From contig NZ_LT984884.1 of NCBI RefSeq assembly GCF_900258515.1, positions 2,639,353 through 2,703,352 on the forward strand: a stretch of 64,000 nucleotides of DNA. Direction: 5' to 3'. Positions 27,989 through 36,879 of the stretch are shown in pieces. The notes under the pieces are model-generated. The model had not been told where the DNA came from and searched no databases. It saw only the letters and a program-made list of their open reading frames with translations. The DNA is from Lentibacillus sp. Marseille-P4043 (GTDB taxonomy: Bacteria > Bacillota > Bacilli > Bacillales > Amphibacillaceae). The translations under genes and the position numbers were made by a program. Numbering within the stretch: position 1 is the first letter of the stretch; every line of letters begins with the position of its first letter.

Positions 27989-28414
27989 TCATGGTGATAC
28001 AACTTGAGCTCCTAACTGTTGCACGACTTGCAAATCACTCATCTCGCACCATTGCTCCTTCACTTTTCCATCTTCTATTCGGAATATAATGATACCTGTT
28101 TCCTTCACTTGCTGATCTTCAGATTGGATATCAAGTAAACCGCCTTTATATGTGCTGTAGCCAGTATAACGAGCAACGATTTTATCGCCTTCTTCAATCG
28201 TATCTTGGACTACCCAGCTACGATCGACAAAAGAAGTGCAGTACCACGATAGCCAATTTTTAAAATTATCCCTCCCAACAAAACCTTCATCATGCCCTTG
28301 TGAGTAAGTGATCATGTCTGCTGCTGCGACCTGATCAACAGCCTGTAGATCGCCTTTTGTAAACACCTCTTCAAACCATATTTTTACAATTGCTTCCTTC
28401 TCGTTCGTAGGCAA
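27989..28414 (-). CDS. SnoaL-like / NTF2-fold protein
   Basis: 141 residues from TTG 28414 behind GGAGGG. VKIWFEEVFTKGDLQAVDQV, then YSQGHDEGFVGRDNFKNWLS, then GDKIVARYTGYSTYKGGLLD and IIIFRIEDGKVKEQWCEMSD follow the polyketide-cyclase/SnoaL ester-cyclase pattern. Catalytic role unknown; many members bind small hydrophobic ligands. Confidence 0.8.
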   Translation of the reverse strand: MPTNEKEAIVKIWFEEVFTKGDLQAVDQVAAADMITYSQGHDEGFVGRDNFKNWLSWYCTSFVDRSWVVQDTIEEGDKIVARYTGYSTYKGGLLDIQSEDQQVKETGIIIFRIEDGKVKEQWCEMSDLQVVQQLGAQVVSP

Positions 28415-28426
28415 AAAAACCCTCCT

Positions 28427-28480
28427 TTATTCTTGGACAAAGCCTAATTCATTACCATCTGGATCGCTGATTGTTTCTAG
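28427..28480 (-). pseudogene. 3' fragment of a VOC/glyoxalase gene
   Basis: The minus strand encodes ETISDPDGNELGFVQE-stop, the closing signature of glyoxalase-like proteins, with nothing coherent upstream. The rest of the gene was lost next to the tandem-repeat block. Confidence 0.6.
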
Positions 28481-28613
28481 CTATCATATGTGGTGGGGAA
28501 TAGGCTTTCTGCTACTTACACTTTATGATGTATTGCATCCTGACATGCTTCTGTATCGTCTACTAAACTATTTCGAGAATATTGATGTAAAACCCTGCTT
28601 CTGTCGGTTGGAA

Positions 28614-28866
28614 AAGTTGAGAAGTCGCCGGACAAAAGTGGAAAGTCGCCGGAAGAAAGTGGAAAGTCGCCGGAAGAAAGCGGAAAGTCGCCGGAAGAAA
28701 GCGGAAAGTCGCCGAACGAAAGCGGAAAGTCGCCGGAAGAAAGCGGAAAGTCGCCGGACGAGAGCGAGAAGTCGCCGAACGAAAGCGGAAAGTCGCCGGA
28801 CGAAAGTGGGAAGTCGCCGGAAGAAAGCGGAAAGTCGCCGGACGAAAGCGAGAAGTCGCCGAACGA
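28614..28866. repeat. 21-bp tandem repeat block, about 12 units
   Basis: Units of the form AGTCGCCGGAAGAAAGCGGA (variants GGACAAAAG, GAACGAAAG, GGACGAGAG) run without a break. Because 21 is divisible by 3, several frames stay open on both strands, giving Arg/Lys-rich or Ser-Gly-Asp-Phe repeat ORFs that I regard as spurious. GC is well above the surroundings. The run ends at a small hairpin (ATCCGCAATCT ... AGATTGCGGAT, about 28875-28902) after yyaL. Confidence 0.85.
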
Positions 28867-28906
28867 GCACAAAATCCGCAATCTCCCAAAAAAGATTGCG
28901 GATGCT

Positions 28907-30952
28907 TTAATTTTTTTTCACTAGTTTCCAGGCTGCTGCTGGGTCTGTTGTCGGGTGGTTACATACGAAATTTTCACATACGTAAAAAGTTGTCTCTCCA
29001 TCCAGTTTCGTAAAATTAGACGCAAAGGGGGAAATGGCGGTCAATTGTTCAGGTGTTTCACATTGAAGCAGTGAAACATTTGGTAAAAATTCTTGCTGTA
29101 ATTGTGTTGTGAAATCACGATCATTACCGATCATGATAACCTCTTTTGTTGGCAGTTCTGTCAATAGTAGGCTCTGCATAAATGATGTTGTTGTAGCTGG
29201 ATTTTGCCGTACATCCATGTAGAATGTATGATACATGTCATCAACTTTATCAAAATAGGCGGTTTCTCCGGTTAAATGGCCTAATTGGATAAGGGCAAGT
29301 GCCGCAACACTATTTCCAGATGGCAGCCTATGATCAAAGATTTCTTTATCCTGAATAAATAATTTTTCACTGTCATATCCAGAAGCGAAGAATCCAGCTT
29401 GGTCGCGATCCCAAAACAAACCAATCATCCTGTCGGCTAGCTCCCTGGCCTTGTTTAGGTAGGGCAATGCTAATGTTGTGTGATACAATTCGATGTATGC
29501 CTCTAAAAGATACGCATAGTCGTGCAGATAGCCATTACATTTTAAGGTGTCGTTGTCATAGTAACAAGCCATTACCCGTTCGTTTTGCACCAAGTTCGTT
29601 TCGATGAATGCCATGGTATCCTCGGCTGTTTTAAGATAATTTGGTTCCTCGAATACATTGCCTGCTTTTGCTAGTGCGGTGATCATCATTGCATTGCTAG
29701 CCGTTAAAATTTTCTTATCGACTGTTGGGTGCTCTCGCTCTGCTTCACGAGCTGCTAATAATGGAACACGCGCTGCCTCTAACTGCTGATATAGTTCTTC
29801 TAATGTAAGCTGATGTTCCTCCGCTATCGCTCCCAGATCGGAATCAACCAAGTTGGGTATATTTTTGCCCTTGAAATTACCTTCGGGTGTCATGCCATAT
29901 GCCTTCGTATAGAGTTCTTCAAGTTCCTCATCAAGGATCTGCTGTACATCATCCAACTCCCATACATAATAACCACCTTCCACACCACCTGATTCACTAT
30001 CAATTGCAGAATGGAAAGCGCCATTTGATCGATGCAGCTCACGCATAACAAACGAAATAATTTGTTCGCTTACTTCTTTGTAAAACGGTTTTTTCGTCAT
30101 TTGATAGCATTCCGTAAAAGCGATCAGCAACAGCGCATTGTCAGACAGCTTTTTTTCAAAGTGGGGGACAAGCCACTTCTCATCGATAGCATAATGGGAA
30201 AAACCAAAACCAATATGATCGTAAATTCCTCCGTTCGCCATTGCTTTTAATGTATGTTCCGCTGTTTTTAAGGCATCTTTTTTACCAGTTAGACGGTAGA
30301 AACGCAACAAAAATAAAATATTTTGCGGGGCAGGGAATTTGGGTGCTGCACCAAATCCGCCGTATGTTGTATCCTGTCTCTCGTGAAGCAGCTGGTAAGC
30401 TTTAATCGTGTATTTGCTCGATAATTTCTTCGGGCTCTTGGTAGATAGGCTATTTTTTAACTCCTCACTGACACTTTTGGTAACTGCTGTGATATGCTCC
30501 GGGTCATCGTGAAATTCATGATGCATGCTCATAAGTACGTCCATAATTCCGGGTATAAACGATTTACCTTCCCTTGGGAAATATGTCCCCGCATAATATG
30601 GGATTTGCTTAGGTGTCATGAAAATAGACAGTGGAAAACCGCTTTGACCGGTCATCATGCGGCATACTTTTGCGTACAATGAAGCAATGTCTGGTCGTTC
30701 TTCCTGATCAACTAAAATAGAAACATAATGCTCATTTAGGTAATCCGCAACTTGTTGATCTCTAAATGATTCGCGTTCAATCACATGACATAAATGATTT
30801 GTACTGTAACCGACGGATAGAAAAATAGGTTTATTTTCTTGTTCTGCTTTTGCAAATGCTTCGTTTCCCCATGGATACCAATTTACCGGATTATCAGCAT
30901 GCTGTTTTAGAAAGTTCGAGTTTTCCTGGAATAGTTGATGTTCTTTAGGCAT
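28907..30952 (-). CDS. yyaL: thioredoxin-domain protein YyaL (DUF255/SSP411 family)
   Basis: 681 residues, normal for the family: N-terminal thioredoxin-like domain followed by an (alpha/alpha)6-barrel resembling N-acylglucosamine epimerase. Conserved runs such as [26 protein letters not shown] and PYYAGTYFP identify it. Unusually, the CxxC site (normally STCHWCHV) reads STNHLCHV, so residue 52 is Asn and only Cys55 remains. A thiol-disulfide role is thus doubtful for this copy. Cytoplasmic; function of the family is unsettled. Confidence 0.92.
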   Translation of the reverse strand: MPKEHQLFQENSNFLKQHADNPVNWYPWGNEAFAKAEQENKPIFLSVGYSTNHLCHVIERESFRDQQVADYLNEHYVSILVDQEERPDIASLYAKVCRMMTGQSGFPLSIFMTPKQIPYYAGTYFPREGKSFIPGIMDVLMSMHHEFHDDPEHITAVTKSVSEELKNSLSTKSPKKLSSKYTIKAYQLLHERQDTTYGGFGAAPKFPAPQNILFLLRFYRLTGKKDALKTAEHTLKAMANGGIYDHIGFGFSHYAIDEKWLVPHFEKKLSDNALLLIAFTECYQMTKKPFYKEVSEQIISFVMRELHRSNGAFHSAIDSESGGVEGGYYVWELDDVQQILDEELEELYTKAYGMTPEGNFKGKNIPNLVDSDLGAIAEEHQLTLEELYQQLEAARVPLLAAREAEREHPTVDKKILTASNAMMITALAKAGNVFEEPNYLKTAEDTMAFIETNLVQNERVMACYYDNDTLKCNGYLHDYAYLLEAYIELYHTTLALPYLNKARELADRMIGLFWDRDQAGFFASGYDSEKLFIQDKEIFDHRLPSGNSVAALALIQLGHLTGETAYFDKVDDMYHTFYMDVRQNPATTTSFMQSLLLTELPTKEVIMIGNDRDFTTQLQQEFLPNVSLLQCETPEQLTAISPFASNFTKLDGETTFYVCENFVCNHPTTDPAAAWKLVKKN

Positions 30953-31005
30953 GGTCGAGTTCTCTCCTTACACATTGGATTTATGTTGATATGTATGTTG
31001 TTTTG

Positions 31006-31539
31006 TCACCGGATTTCTTTCTTCACAGGAAACCCTGTATAGGTAAAACATGTTATAAACGCAAGGAATGTAATAATTATCGCAAAAACAAGGCCGATAG
31101 CTCCCATAAATGTATCTTCTCCTGGATAAGAAGGCTTCATTGTCAATAGGAAATAAACGAAAACGAACGTTAATACCATATAGAAACTGCTTCCGATTAG
31201 CCCCATTTTGACGCGGTTTTTCTTCGTACCTTGCCATGCTTTGTTAAAAAGAATCCATAAAAAGATACAACTGATTACTGCAAAAAACATGATCACAAAA
31301 TGGACAAATGGAATTAAGAAATACGTCAATGCGAACAGGATTAGCCCTGCAGCGAAAAATATAGCAGCGTTCAGCACAAACAGAAATATTCCCGCTGACC
31401 AATGATTGTGAAACCATGTTACACGTTCAAATTTTCGAACAAATTTATGATCGTTGCTGATTAGACCAATTATTGGTTCTTTGAAAAAGATGGCAATTAA
31501 GACGCCGATAAGTCCGATTAAAAAGACAAGGGACACCAT
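31006..31539 (-). CDS. four-helix membrane protein, unknown
   Basis: 177 residues with hydrophobic segments near 2-18, 50-85, 90-110 and 120-165. GGAGATGAT precedes the ATG. An overlapping frame at 30968-31237 is a shadow. No family recognised. It is upstream of yyaL on the same strand and divergent from the next membrane-protein gene. Confidence 0.65.
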   Translation of the reverse strand: MVSLVFLIGLIGVLIAIFFKEPIIGLISNDHKFVRKFERVTWFHNHWSAGIFLFVLNAAIFFAAGLILFALTYFLIPFVHFVIMFFAVISCIFLWILFNKAWQGTKKNRVKMGLIGSSFYMVLTFVFVYFLLTMKPSYPGEDTFMGAIGLVFAIIITFLAFITCFTYTGFPVKKEIR

Positions 31540-31682
31540 ATCATCTCCTTTGGTACAAGTTACCTTTACTTTAACATAAAATTCCTTTTATAGCTGTTTT
31601 GAAAAGGGGCAAAAAAACTATTGACTTCCTTATTGTTTAAATGGAAACTGAATATAGTGAAAAAGAAGGGAGTGAGCAATAG

Positions 31683-32327
31683 ATGGAACTAATTCTCACT
31701 TACCAATGGGAAATATTTATTACAATTGAAGTGTCGTCCATTGTAGCACTTTTACTTTTTGGGTTTGTACGTTATTTCCTGAATAAGAAAAAAGTAAGCA
31801 CCTTATTCATCCTCGCTTTTCTAGCATTAATAGCATTGGAGGCACTGTTGGCATTATTGATTTATCAAGAAACAGGGAAGATTTCTACCTTCCAGATTGT
31901 CATTGCTATATTCGTCATCTATGCGTGCACATTTGGAATTTTTGACTTTATGAAACTTGATCGCTGGATGCGGATGAAAATTGGTGGTTGGCGTGGTGTG
32001 GAACTTTTAAAAGAAAAAGACTATCAAATCATGGAAAGAAATAAGGATCCGAAGTATGTGGCGAGAAAATATCGTCGAACTTCCATCGCGCATTTCGTTG
32101 TATTTGCTTTGGTACAATCCATATTCTGGATGTATGGGACAGATAGTCTGGAAGATGCGATCGGATATTTACGTGATCTTTCATGGATTGATGCGGGTAC
32201 TGCCGCAGAATCTCCATATCCGAATGAAACGATTTATTCGATCGGGATGCTTTGGGGGATTGTTTTCATTGTTGATTTTATCTGGTCATGGTCGTATACT
32301 ATTTTTCCATCAAAACCGAAAGCATAG
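31683..32327 (+). CDS. integral membrane protein, unknown
   Basis: 214 residues, three N-terminal helices, a basic cytoplasmic segment (MKLDRWMRMKIGGWRGVELL ... DPKYVARKYRR) and two C-terminal helices. GGGAGTGAGCAATAG precedes the ATG. Bacillus genomes carry similar uncharacterised proteins. Single gene with its own terminator. Confidence 0.75.
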   Translation: MELILTYQWEIFITIEVSSIVALLLFGFVRYFLNKKKVSTLFILAFLALIALEALLALLIYQETGKISTFQIVIAIFVIYACTFGIFDFMKLDRWMRMKIGGWRGVELLKEKDYQIMERNKDPKYVARKYRRTSIAHFVVFALVQSIFWMYGTDSLEDAIGYLRDLSWIDAGTAAESPYPNETIYSIGMLWGIVFIVDFIWSWSYTIFPSKPKA

Positions 32328-32347
32328 TCCCTGGCGTGGGGAGATGC

Positions 32348-32390
32348 TGGTGAACCTGGGGCATATAAATAGGAGATCTTCCCCCAAGTT
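32348..32390 (+). terminator. terminator after the 31.7 kb membrane protein
   Basis: GGTGAACCTGGGG pairs with CCCCCAAGTTCACC with single offsets, followed by a T-rich stretch. Confidence 0.65.
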
Positions 32391-32529
32391 CACCTCGTTT
32401 TCGTCCTCTTTTCATTGTTTTTCACAATAGATTATATTATGATTTATAATGTTGGTTTTAAGCAAGTTTTATTTGTGAAGAAAATCACTAAGTTATTTAA
32501 AAATTTATACTGGTAAGAAAAGGTGAAGA

Positions 32530-33705
32530 ATGGTGAAAATAGGAATTGACAAAATAGGATTTTATACACCGCATTTATATGTTGACATGAACAAGCTAGC
32601 TGTCAGCAGAAATGTAGAACCAGAAAAGTTTACAATCGGGATTGGTCAATCGAAAATGGCGATACCTCCAATCTCACAGGATCCGGTTACATTAGCAGCA
32701 AATGCGGCATTGGAAATTTTGGATAATGAAGATAAAGAAAAGATAGATTTTGTTATTTTCGGCACGGAATCAGGGATCGATAACTCGAAATCTGCAGGGG
32801 TTTACGTCCATCGTTTATTAGGGTTGAACCCCCATGCTCGTGCGGTTGAAGTGAAACAAGCCTGCTATGGTGCAACAGCAGGTATTCAAATGGCAAAAGG
32901 ACATATTGCGTTAAATCCCGACAGCAAGGTGTTGGTATTAGGATCCGACATTGCCAGATACGGTTTGAATACGTCAGGTGAGGCAACACAAGGAGCGGGG
33001 GCCGTTGCACTACTGATCAGCGCAGAACCCCGTATCATGGAACTAGAAGAAAACAATGTATACCTGACAGATGATATTATGGATTTCTGGCGTCCGATCT
33101 ACTCAGATAAAGCGTTTGTTGATGGCAAGTTTTCCAATGAACAATACATTCTATTTTTTGAAAAAGTTTGGGAACAGTACAAAGCAAAGACAGACCTTTC
33201 ATTGAAGGACTTTGAAGCAATCTGTTTTCACCTTCCATATACAAAAATGGGACTAAAGGCGTTACGGGCTGTTTTGGATGAAGCAGAGGAAGAAGATAAG
33301 GAACGATTATTAGCCAATTTTGAAATCAGCAGGAAGTATAATCGAAATGTCGGAAATATTTATACCGGCTCATTATATTTAAGCTTGCTTTCTTTGCTAG
33401 AACAAAAAGATGATTTACAGTCTGGTGCAAAAATTGGACTCTTTAGCTATGGTTCCGGCGCAGTAGGGGAGTTTTTCACTGGTATCTTGCAGCCAAATTA
33501 CCGGGAACATTTACACATTGCAGAGCATACACAGTTATTTGCAGCAAGAAAAGAAGTAACCGTTGCAGAATACGAGGAAATTTTTCAAGAAACATTACCG
33601 ATTGATGGGTCAACATTAGAATTAGATGTTACGAATGATCCAGCAACAATTTGTTTAGCCGGAATGAAGGACAATATGCGGCAGTATGTGAATAAAGAAG
33701 ATTAA
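32530..33705 (+). CDS. mvaS: hydroxymethylglutaryl-CoA synthase
   Basis: 391 residues. Catalytic Glu80 (FGTESGIDNSKS), Cys112 (VKQACYGATAGIQ) and His234 (ICFHLPYTKMG) match the bacterial MvaS triad. It condenses acetoacetyl-CoA with acetyl-CoA, the first committed step of the mevalonate pathway to isoprenoids. No other mevalonate gene is in the window. B. subtilis uses the MEP route, so presence of mvaS points to the Virgibacillus/Oceanobacillus side of the family. AAAAGGTGAAGA precedes ATG. Confidence 0.95.
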   Translation: MVKIGIDKIGFYTPHLYVDMNKLAVSRNVEPEKFTIGIGQSKMAIPPISQDPVTLAANAALEILDNEDKEKIDFVIFGTESGIDNSKSAGVYVHRLLGLNPHARAVEVKQACYGATAGIQMAKGHIALNPDSKVLVLGSDIARYGLNTSGEATQGAGAVALLISAEPRIMELEENNVYLTDDIMDFWRPIYSDKAFVDGKFSNEQYILFFEKVWEQYKAKTDLSLKDFEAICFHLPYTKMGLKALRAVLDEAEEEDKERLLANFEISRKYNRNVGNIYTGSLYLSLLSLLEQKDDLQSGAKIGLFSYGSGAVGEFFTGILQPNYREHLHIAEHTQLFAARKEVTVAEYEEIFQETLPIDGSTLELDVTNDPATICLAGMKDNMRQYVNKED

Positions 33706-33723
33706 GTGACTTGTGGATTGGAT

Positions 33724-33768
33724 AAGAGTAAGAACCTGTAGATGATGCAGGGTCTTGCTCTTTTTTTG
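33724..33768 (+). terminator. terminator of mvaS
   Basis: AAGAGTAAGAACCTG pairs with CAGGGTCTTGCTCTT (one mismatch) and is followed by seven T. Confidence 0.8.
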
Positions 33769-33885
33769 ATGTTATCTTATGCTGCAGGGGATTGGTACCT
33801 GGATAAAATATTTGTATAATTACCTGCGTATTGGAACTAACGGTTAATTCCATACGTATACTAGAGTTGGGAGGGAGTTGAGGAT

Positions 33886-34392
33886 TTGAAAAAGCTTTTC
33901 CTTACTATGACGATCGTTTTGTTTCTTGTTGGTTGTTCGAATGTTCATGATGACAAAGAAAATGTAAATGATGATCTTTCCTTTGAGGAGAGCCTTCAAG
34001 AGGTTATGATCCAGAATGATTTTAACTACGATGCGATTATTGATTATGATGTTAAAGGCAATTTTATTTATATAATGGCAAAAAGTAATGGCGGTTATGG
34101 ACAGTTGGCTATGGCTATTTTAAAGAAAGATGAGCAGGAATTACAATGGATTATGGGAGAAGAAGTTTCACCTCCTGTCACTTCTTTAGCAGATAAAGGG
34201 TCTCCAGTTGTTACGGTCATCAAACCAAGAGATTATAATGTAAAACAAGTAAAAGTATTTGGCGAACCAGTCAAATCAATCACTTATTATGATGATGTGA
34301 TGGAGAATTATTCAGAGAAAATACAGTATTGGATAGCTTACACTGACGAACCTCCTGGGGGCAAGGAAGATATAGAATACATGAAAGAATAG
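33886..34392 (+). CDS. lipoprotein, unknown
   Basis: 168 residues from TTG 33886 behind GGGAGGGAGTTGAGGA. Signal KKLFLTMTIVLFLVGC with lipobox Leu-Val-Gly-Cys17; acidic mature protein with a Gly-Gly-Tyr-Gly turn and YSEKIQYWIAYTDEPPGG. No family recognised. Confidence 0.75.
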   Translation: MKKLFLTMTIVLFLVGCSNVHDDKENVNDDLSFEESLQEVMIQNDFNYDAIIDYDVKGNFIYIMAKSNGGYGQLAMAILKKDEQELQWIMGEEVSPPVTSLADKGSPVVTVIKPRDYNVKQVKVFGEPVKSITYYDDVMENYSEKIQYWIAYTDEPPGGKEDIEYMKE

Positions 34393-34482
34393 CTAGCTAC
34401 TGATTAACCACGTTCATGATAATGTAATAAGGCAGGCAAATCGTTTGAAGTCAAATTTCAAATTAAAAACGAAAGGAGAATT

Positions 34483-34662
34483 ATGGTGAATGTATGGATT
34501 TTCTTTGTAATTCCACTTGGCGGATTACTCCTAATCGGAATTATTGCCGACCTAATAGCGAAATTAAGAGGAAAAAAAATAAACCTAGAAAGAGACAAAA
34601 ATACGAGTGAATCCGGAAATGTATATTCAGAAGGTTTAAAGCAAAATGATAATCCTTTTTAA
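34483..34662 (+). CDS. small single-helix membrane protein
   Basis: 59 residues from ATG 34483 behind GAAAGGAGAATT: VWIFFVIPLGGLLLIGIIAD helix, then a basic RGKKINLERDKN segment and a polar tail ending QNDNPF. Good ribosome site and protein-like composition support it. Unknown function. Confidence 0.6.
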   Translation: MVNVWIFFVIPLGGLLLIGIIADLIAKLRGKKINLERDKNTSESGNVYSEGLKQNDNPF

Positions 34663-34698
34663 ATAGGTTGGAAACCCAGTCTATTAGTTGTAAAACAA

Positions 34699-34916
34699 AT
34701 GGAGTGGTTGACTCTTTCCGTGATGAGCATTAGTACCTGTGCTATTTCGCTATGTTTCCGATTTTCTATAGCTATCATCTAGTAAAGATTGAGGATTGGT
34801 CTGCGCTTATGGACACAACGGGTGCTGTGGCATTACTCGCAACAGTTCTTCTCACTGTTACCATCCTATTAAATGTAATTACTTTGGTTGTATATCGTAA
34901 TAGAACAGCAAACTAG
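34699..34916 (+). pseudogene. truncated, frameshifted copy of the 40.2 kb membrane protein
   Basis: It begins in MSISTCAISLCF and, after a one-base deletion, continues FYSYHLVKIEDWSALMDTTG and VVYRNRTAN-stop. This is nearly identical to the gene at 40196-40492, and the similarity continues about 70 bases past the stop. The N-terminal helix is missing. It is a duplicated and decayed copy 5.6 kb from its parent. Confidence 0.8.
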
Positions 34917-35228
34917 TATGTCCTAACACAAGTTATCTAAATATTAAAATTTCAATGGAACATTACGTTCAAGGAGGCAAAAAAGCATACGAATTTTGAA
35001 TTATATACTTGCCGTACATATTTTTGATTGAATTTCAATAATAATTATCTTCAACAAACGAGGCCAGATTGTTGAATAAGTATCTTAAGCAAATATCCTG
35101 TATTTTTCTAAAGAGTGATATTTGCGGGGATTTTAATGAAATTGGACTTGAGGTAAGCGAAACTTAATTGATGAATAGACATAATAATGATATAATTATG
35201 GCATAATAATGTAATGGGAGATGATGTT
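34917..35228. other. intergenic with a hairpin
   Basis: No gene seen. GCAAATATC and GATATTTGC around 35091-35124 form a 9-bp stem followed by a short T-run. The region ends with an AT-rich promoter-like stretch before the TA pair. Confidence 0.35.
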
Positions 35229-35495
35229 ATGCCTGAAATCCGCCCGATAAAAGATTTAAGAAATACCACGGAAATTTCTGAACTGTGTCACCAATTAAAG
35301 GAACCATTATTCATCACAAAAAATGGTTATGGGGATATGGTCGTTATGAGCATGGAAACTTATGATAATTCTCTGGCTAAGCTGGAGTTATATGAAAAAT
35401 TAGCTCAAGCGGAAGCTCAAATTAAAAGCGGGGATGAACTTTTAGATGGAGAAAGAGTCTTTAAGGATCTAAAGAAAAAATATGACAGAGGATAA
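35229..35495 (+). CDS. Phd/YefM-family antitoxin
   Basis: 88 residues: MPEIRPIKDLRNTTEISELC then KEPLFITKNGYGDMVVMSME is the YefM/Phd core; a helical C-terminus (LYEKLAQAEAQIKSG) binds the toxin. I start at ATG 35229, eight bases after GGGAG; the frame also opens at 35214. It overlaps the toxin gene by 14 bases. Confidence 0.88.
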   Translation: MPEIRPIKDLRNTTEISELCHQLKEPLFITKNGYGDMVVMSMETYDNSLAKLELYEKLAQAEAQIKSGDELLDGERVFKDLKKKYDRG

Positions 35496-35883
35496 ATATA
35501 CAATTAAGTTTGCACCAAAAGCATTTGAAGATTTGGATGAGATTTATAGCTACATCACTGATGACCTTTATAATGAAGGTGCAGCCGATAGCCTATTGAA
35601 GAAGATAGAAACGAGTGTCATGAGGCTAAAAGAATTCCCTTTTTCCTGTAGTTTTGTAACGGATGAAATTTTAAAGAGTAAAGGTTACCGTAAGCTCGTT
35701 ATTGAGAATTACATTGCATTTTATTTAATTGAAGAAGAAGAAAAACAAGTTGTTGTCATGCGTGTCCTGTTTGGAGCACAAAAATTTGGTCGTAGGGTTT
35801 TATTCATGCAACGTCTGTTGAAAAATGGTACTAATTGCCATATTGGAAGGAGGTTCTCATGCAGGTTGCAATCGTATGTTTAG
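35482..35883 (+). CDS. ParE/RelE-family toxin with atypical C-terminal tail
   Basis: 133 residues. KFAPKAFEDLDEIYSYITDD, YRKLVIENYIAFYLIEEEEK and VVMRVLFGAQKF are the ParE/RelE core. Members end within a few residues of this point, but here about 32 further residues (rich in Arg and Cys) run into the ribosome site of the next gene. A frameshift near 35785 probably replaced the true end. Toxicity is therefore uncertain. Confidence 0.8.
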   Translation: MTEDKYTIKFAPKAFEDLDEIYSYITDDLYNEGAADSLLKKIETSVMRLKEFPFSCSFVTDEILKSKGYRKLVIENYIAFYLIEEEEKQVVVMRVLFGAQKFGRRVLFMQRLLKNGTNCHIGRRFSCRLQSYV

Positions 35884-36644
35884 CGTTTTTTCTAGCTATC
35901 ATGAACTTCCAGTTAAGCAGGTGGTTATTCGGTGAGAAAAGAAAAAAGATTTCCGAAACAGACGGTGAAACGATTCATCGGTGGCTGACTTTTTTACTTG
36001 TATGTATTGGTATTGGTGTTTACATTTTCATCGTTCGTATGGATGCAGTGGATAGTAAGGCTATTATGGTGTTTTTGCTGTGTTTTTTGGTTGTGATGTA
36101 TGTCTTTCAAGCCTTTATGGAATGGAAGTATTTGCAGGGGTCGAAACAATATGTGATTCCTCTGATCCTTATGGTAGTTGGTGCAGCCTGTCTGTTGGCG
36201 ATATATTTCATCAACGACCAGATGAAATATACGACATTTTCAGAGGTTGTGTCTGATCAACTTAACGAAGAAACAACCGTTCGAAGCATTACCATTTATC
36301 AGAACGATCTGACTGGCGATATTCCGGAGAGGAAGGCTAGCGCAGCCATCAAAGATGAAGAAATGCTTGATCGTATAGTGGAAGATTTCTCAGATATGGA
36401 ATTGAAAAAAATGGATGGGTTTCCTGAGTATCGGAAATATAGGGTCAGAATTGTTGTTACCAATCAGGTTGCAACGGATCATTACTCAACGGAAAGTTTG
36501 ACTGTCGGGTTCAATGAAAATTATCTTACTACTTCTGCAGGTTCCAATGGAGTTTATGAAATCGTTGATGGGACAGATCAAACGAAAACGATTGAATCGC
36601 TTGTTAAGAGTGGGGAAATTGACTGGGAATATTATGATGAATGA
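35859..36644 (+). CDS. membrane protein, DUF4181-like
   Basis: 261 residues. Four helices in the first 130 residues, then an extracytoplasmic domain of about 130 residues (YTTFSEVVSDQLNEETTVRS to the end). EKRKKISETDGETIHRWLTF resembles the start of DUF4181 proteins. I choose ATG 35859 because GGAAGGAGG lies just upstream. It overlaps the tail of the ParE-like ORF. Confidence 0.6.
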   Translation: MQVAIVCLAFFLAIMNFQLSRWLFGEKRKKISETDGETIHRWLTFLLVCIGIGVYIFIVRMDAVDSKAIMVFLLCFLVVMYVFQAFMEWKYLQGSKQYVIPLILMVVGAACLLAIYFINDQMKYTTFSEVVSDQLNEETTVRSITIYQNDLTGDIPERKASAAIKDEEMLDRIVEDFSDMELKKMDGFPEYRKYRVRIVVTNQVATDHYSTESLTVGFNENYLTTSAGSNGVYEIVDGTDQTKTIESLVKSGEIDWEYYDE

Positions 36645-36743
36645 GTCTGTTTGCTGGCGGGGGATTTGAAACCTTTGCATGGTTCTTATCAAGAAGAAAT
36701 GGTAGTTGAATGGGTGTACATGTACCGTTTTCATGGTAAACTG

Positions 36744-36811
36744 TATGTATGTCCGAGAAAATAGATCTCCGAACAGAGCGTGGATACTCAGAGGGGAGGT
36801 CTTATTTTTTG
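36744..36811 (+). terminator. dispersed 65-bp terminator-like element, copy 1
   Basis: TGTCCGAGAAAATAGATCTC, then GAACAGAGCGTGGATACTCA, then GAGGGGAGGTCTTATTTTTT. The AGATCTCC/GGGAGGTCT arms and T-run make it a working terminator here. The same sequence, inverted, occurs at 55076 and 55286. Confidence 0.75.
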
Positions 36812-36879
36812 ATTTGTCATTTCACAATAAAAAGAGAACTAGATGCATCTAGTCCCCCTTAAGTAAATACCCACCTATA

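Noticed and set aside
28614..28866. Possible CRISPR array
   Set aside because: Repeats are directly adjacent with no unique spacers, the unit is 21 bp, and no cas genes are present.
28488..28910. Arg/Lys-rich and Ser-Gly-Asp-Phe repeat ORFs on both strands
   Set aside because: They are by-products of a 21-bp tandem repeat that keeps several frames open. No ribosome site or independent coding signal supports any of them.
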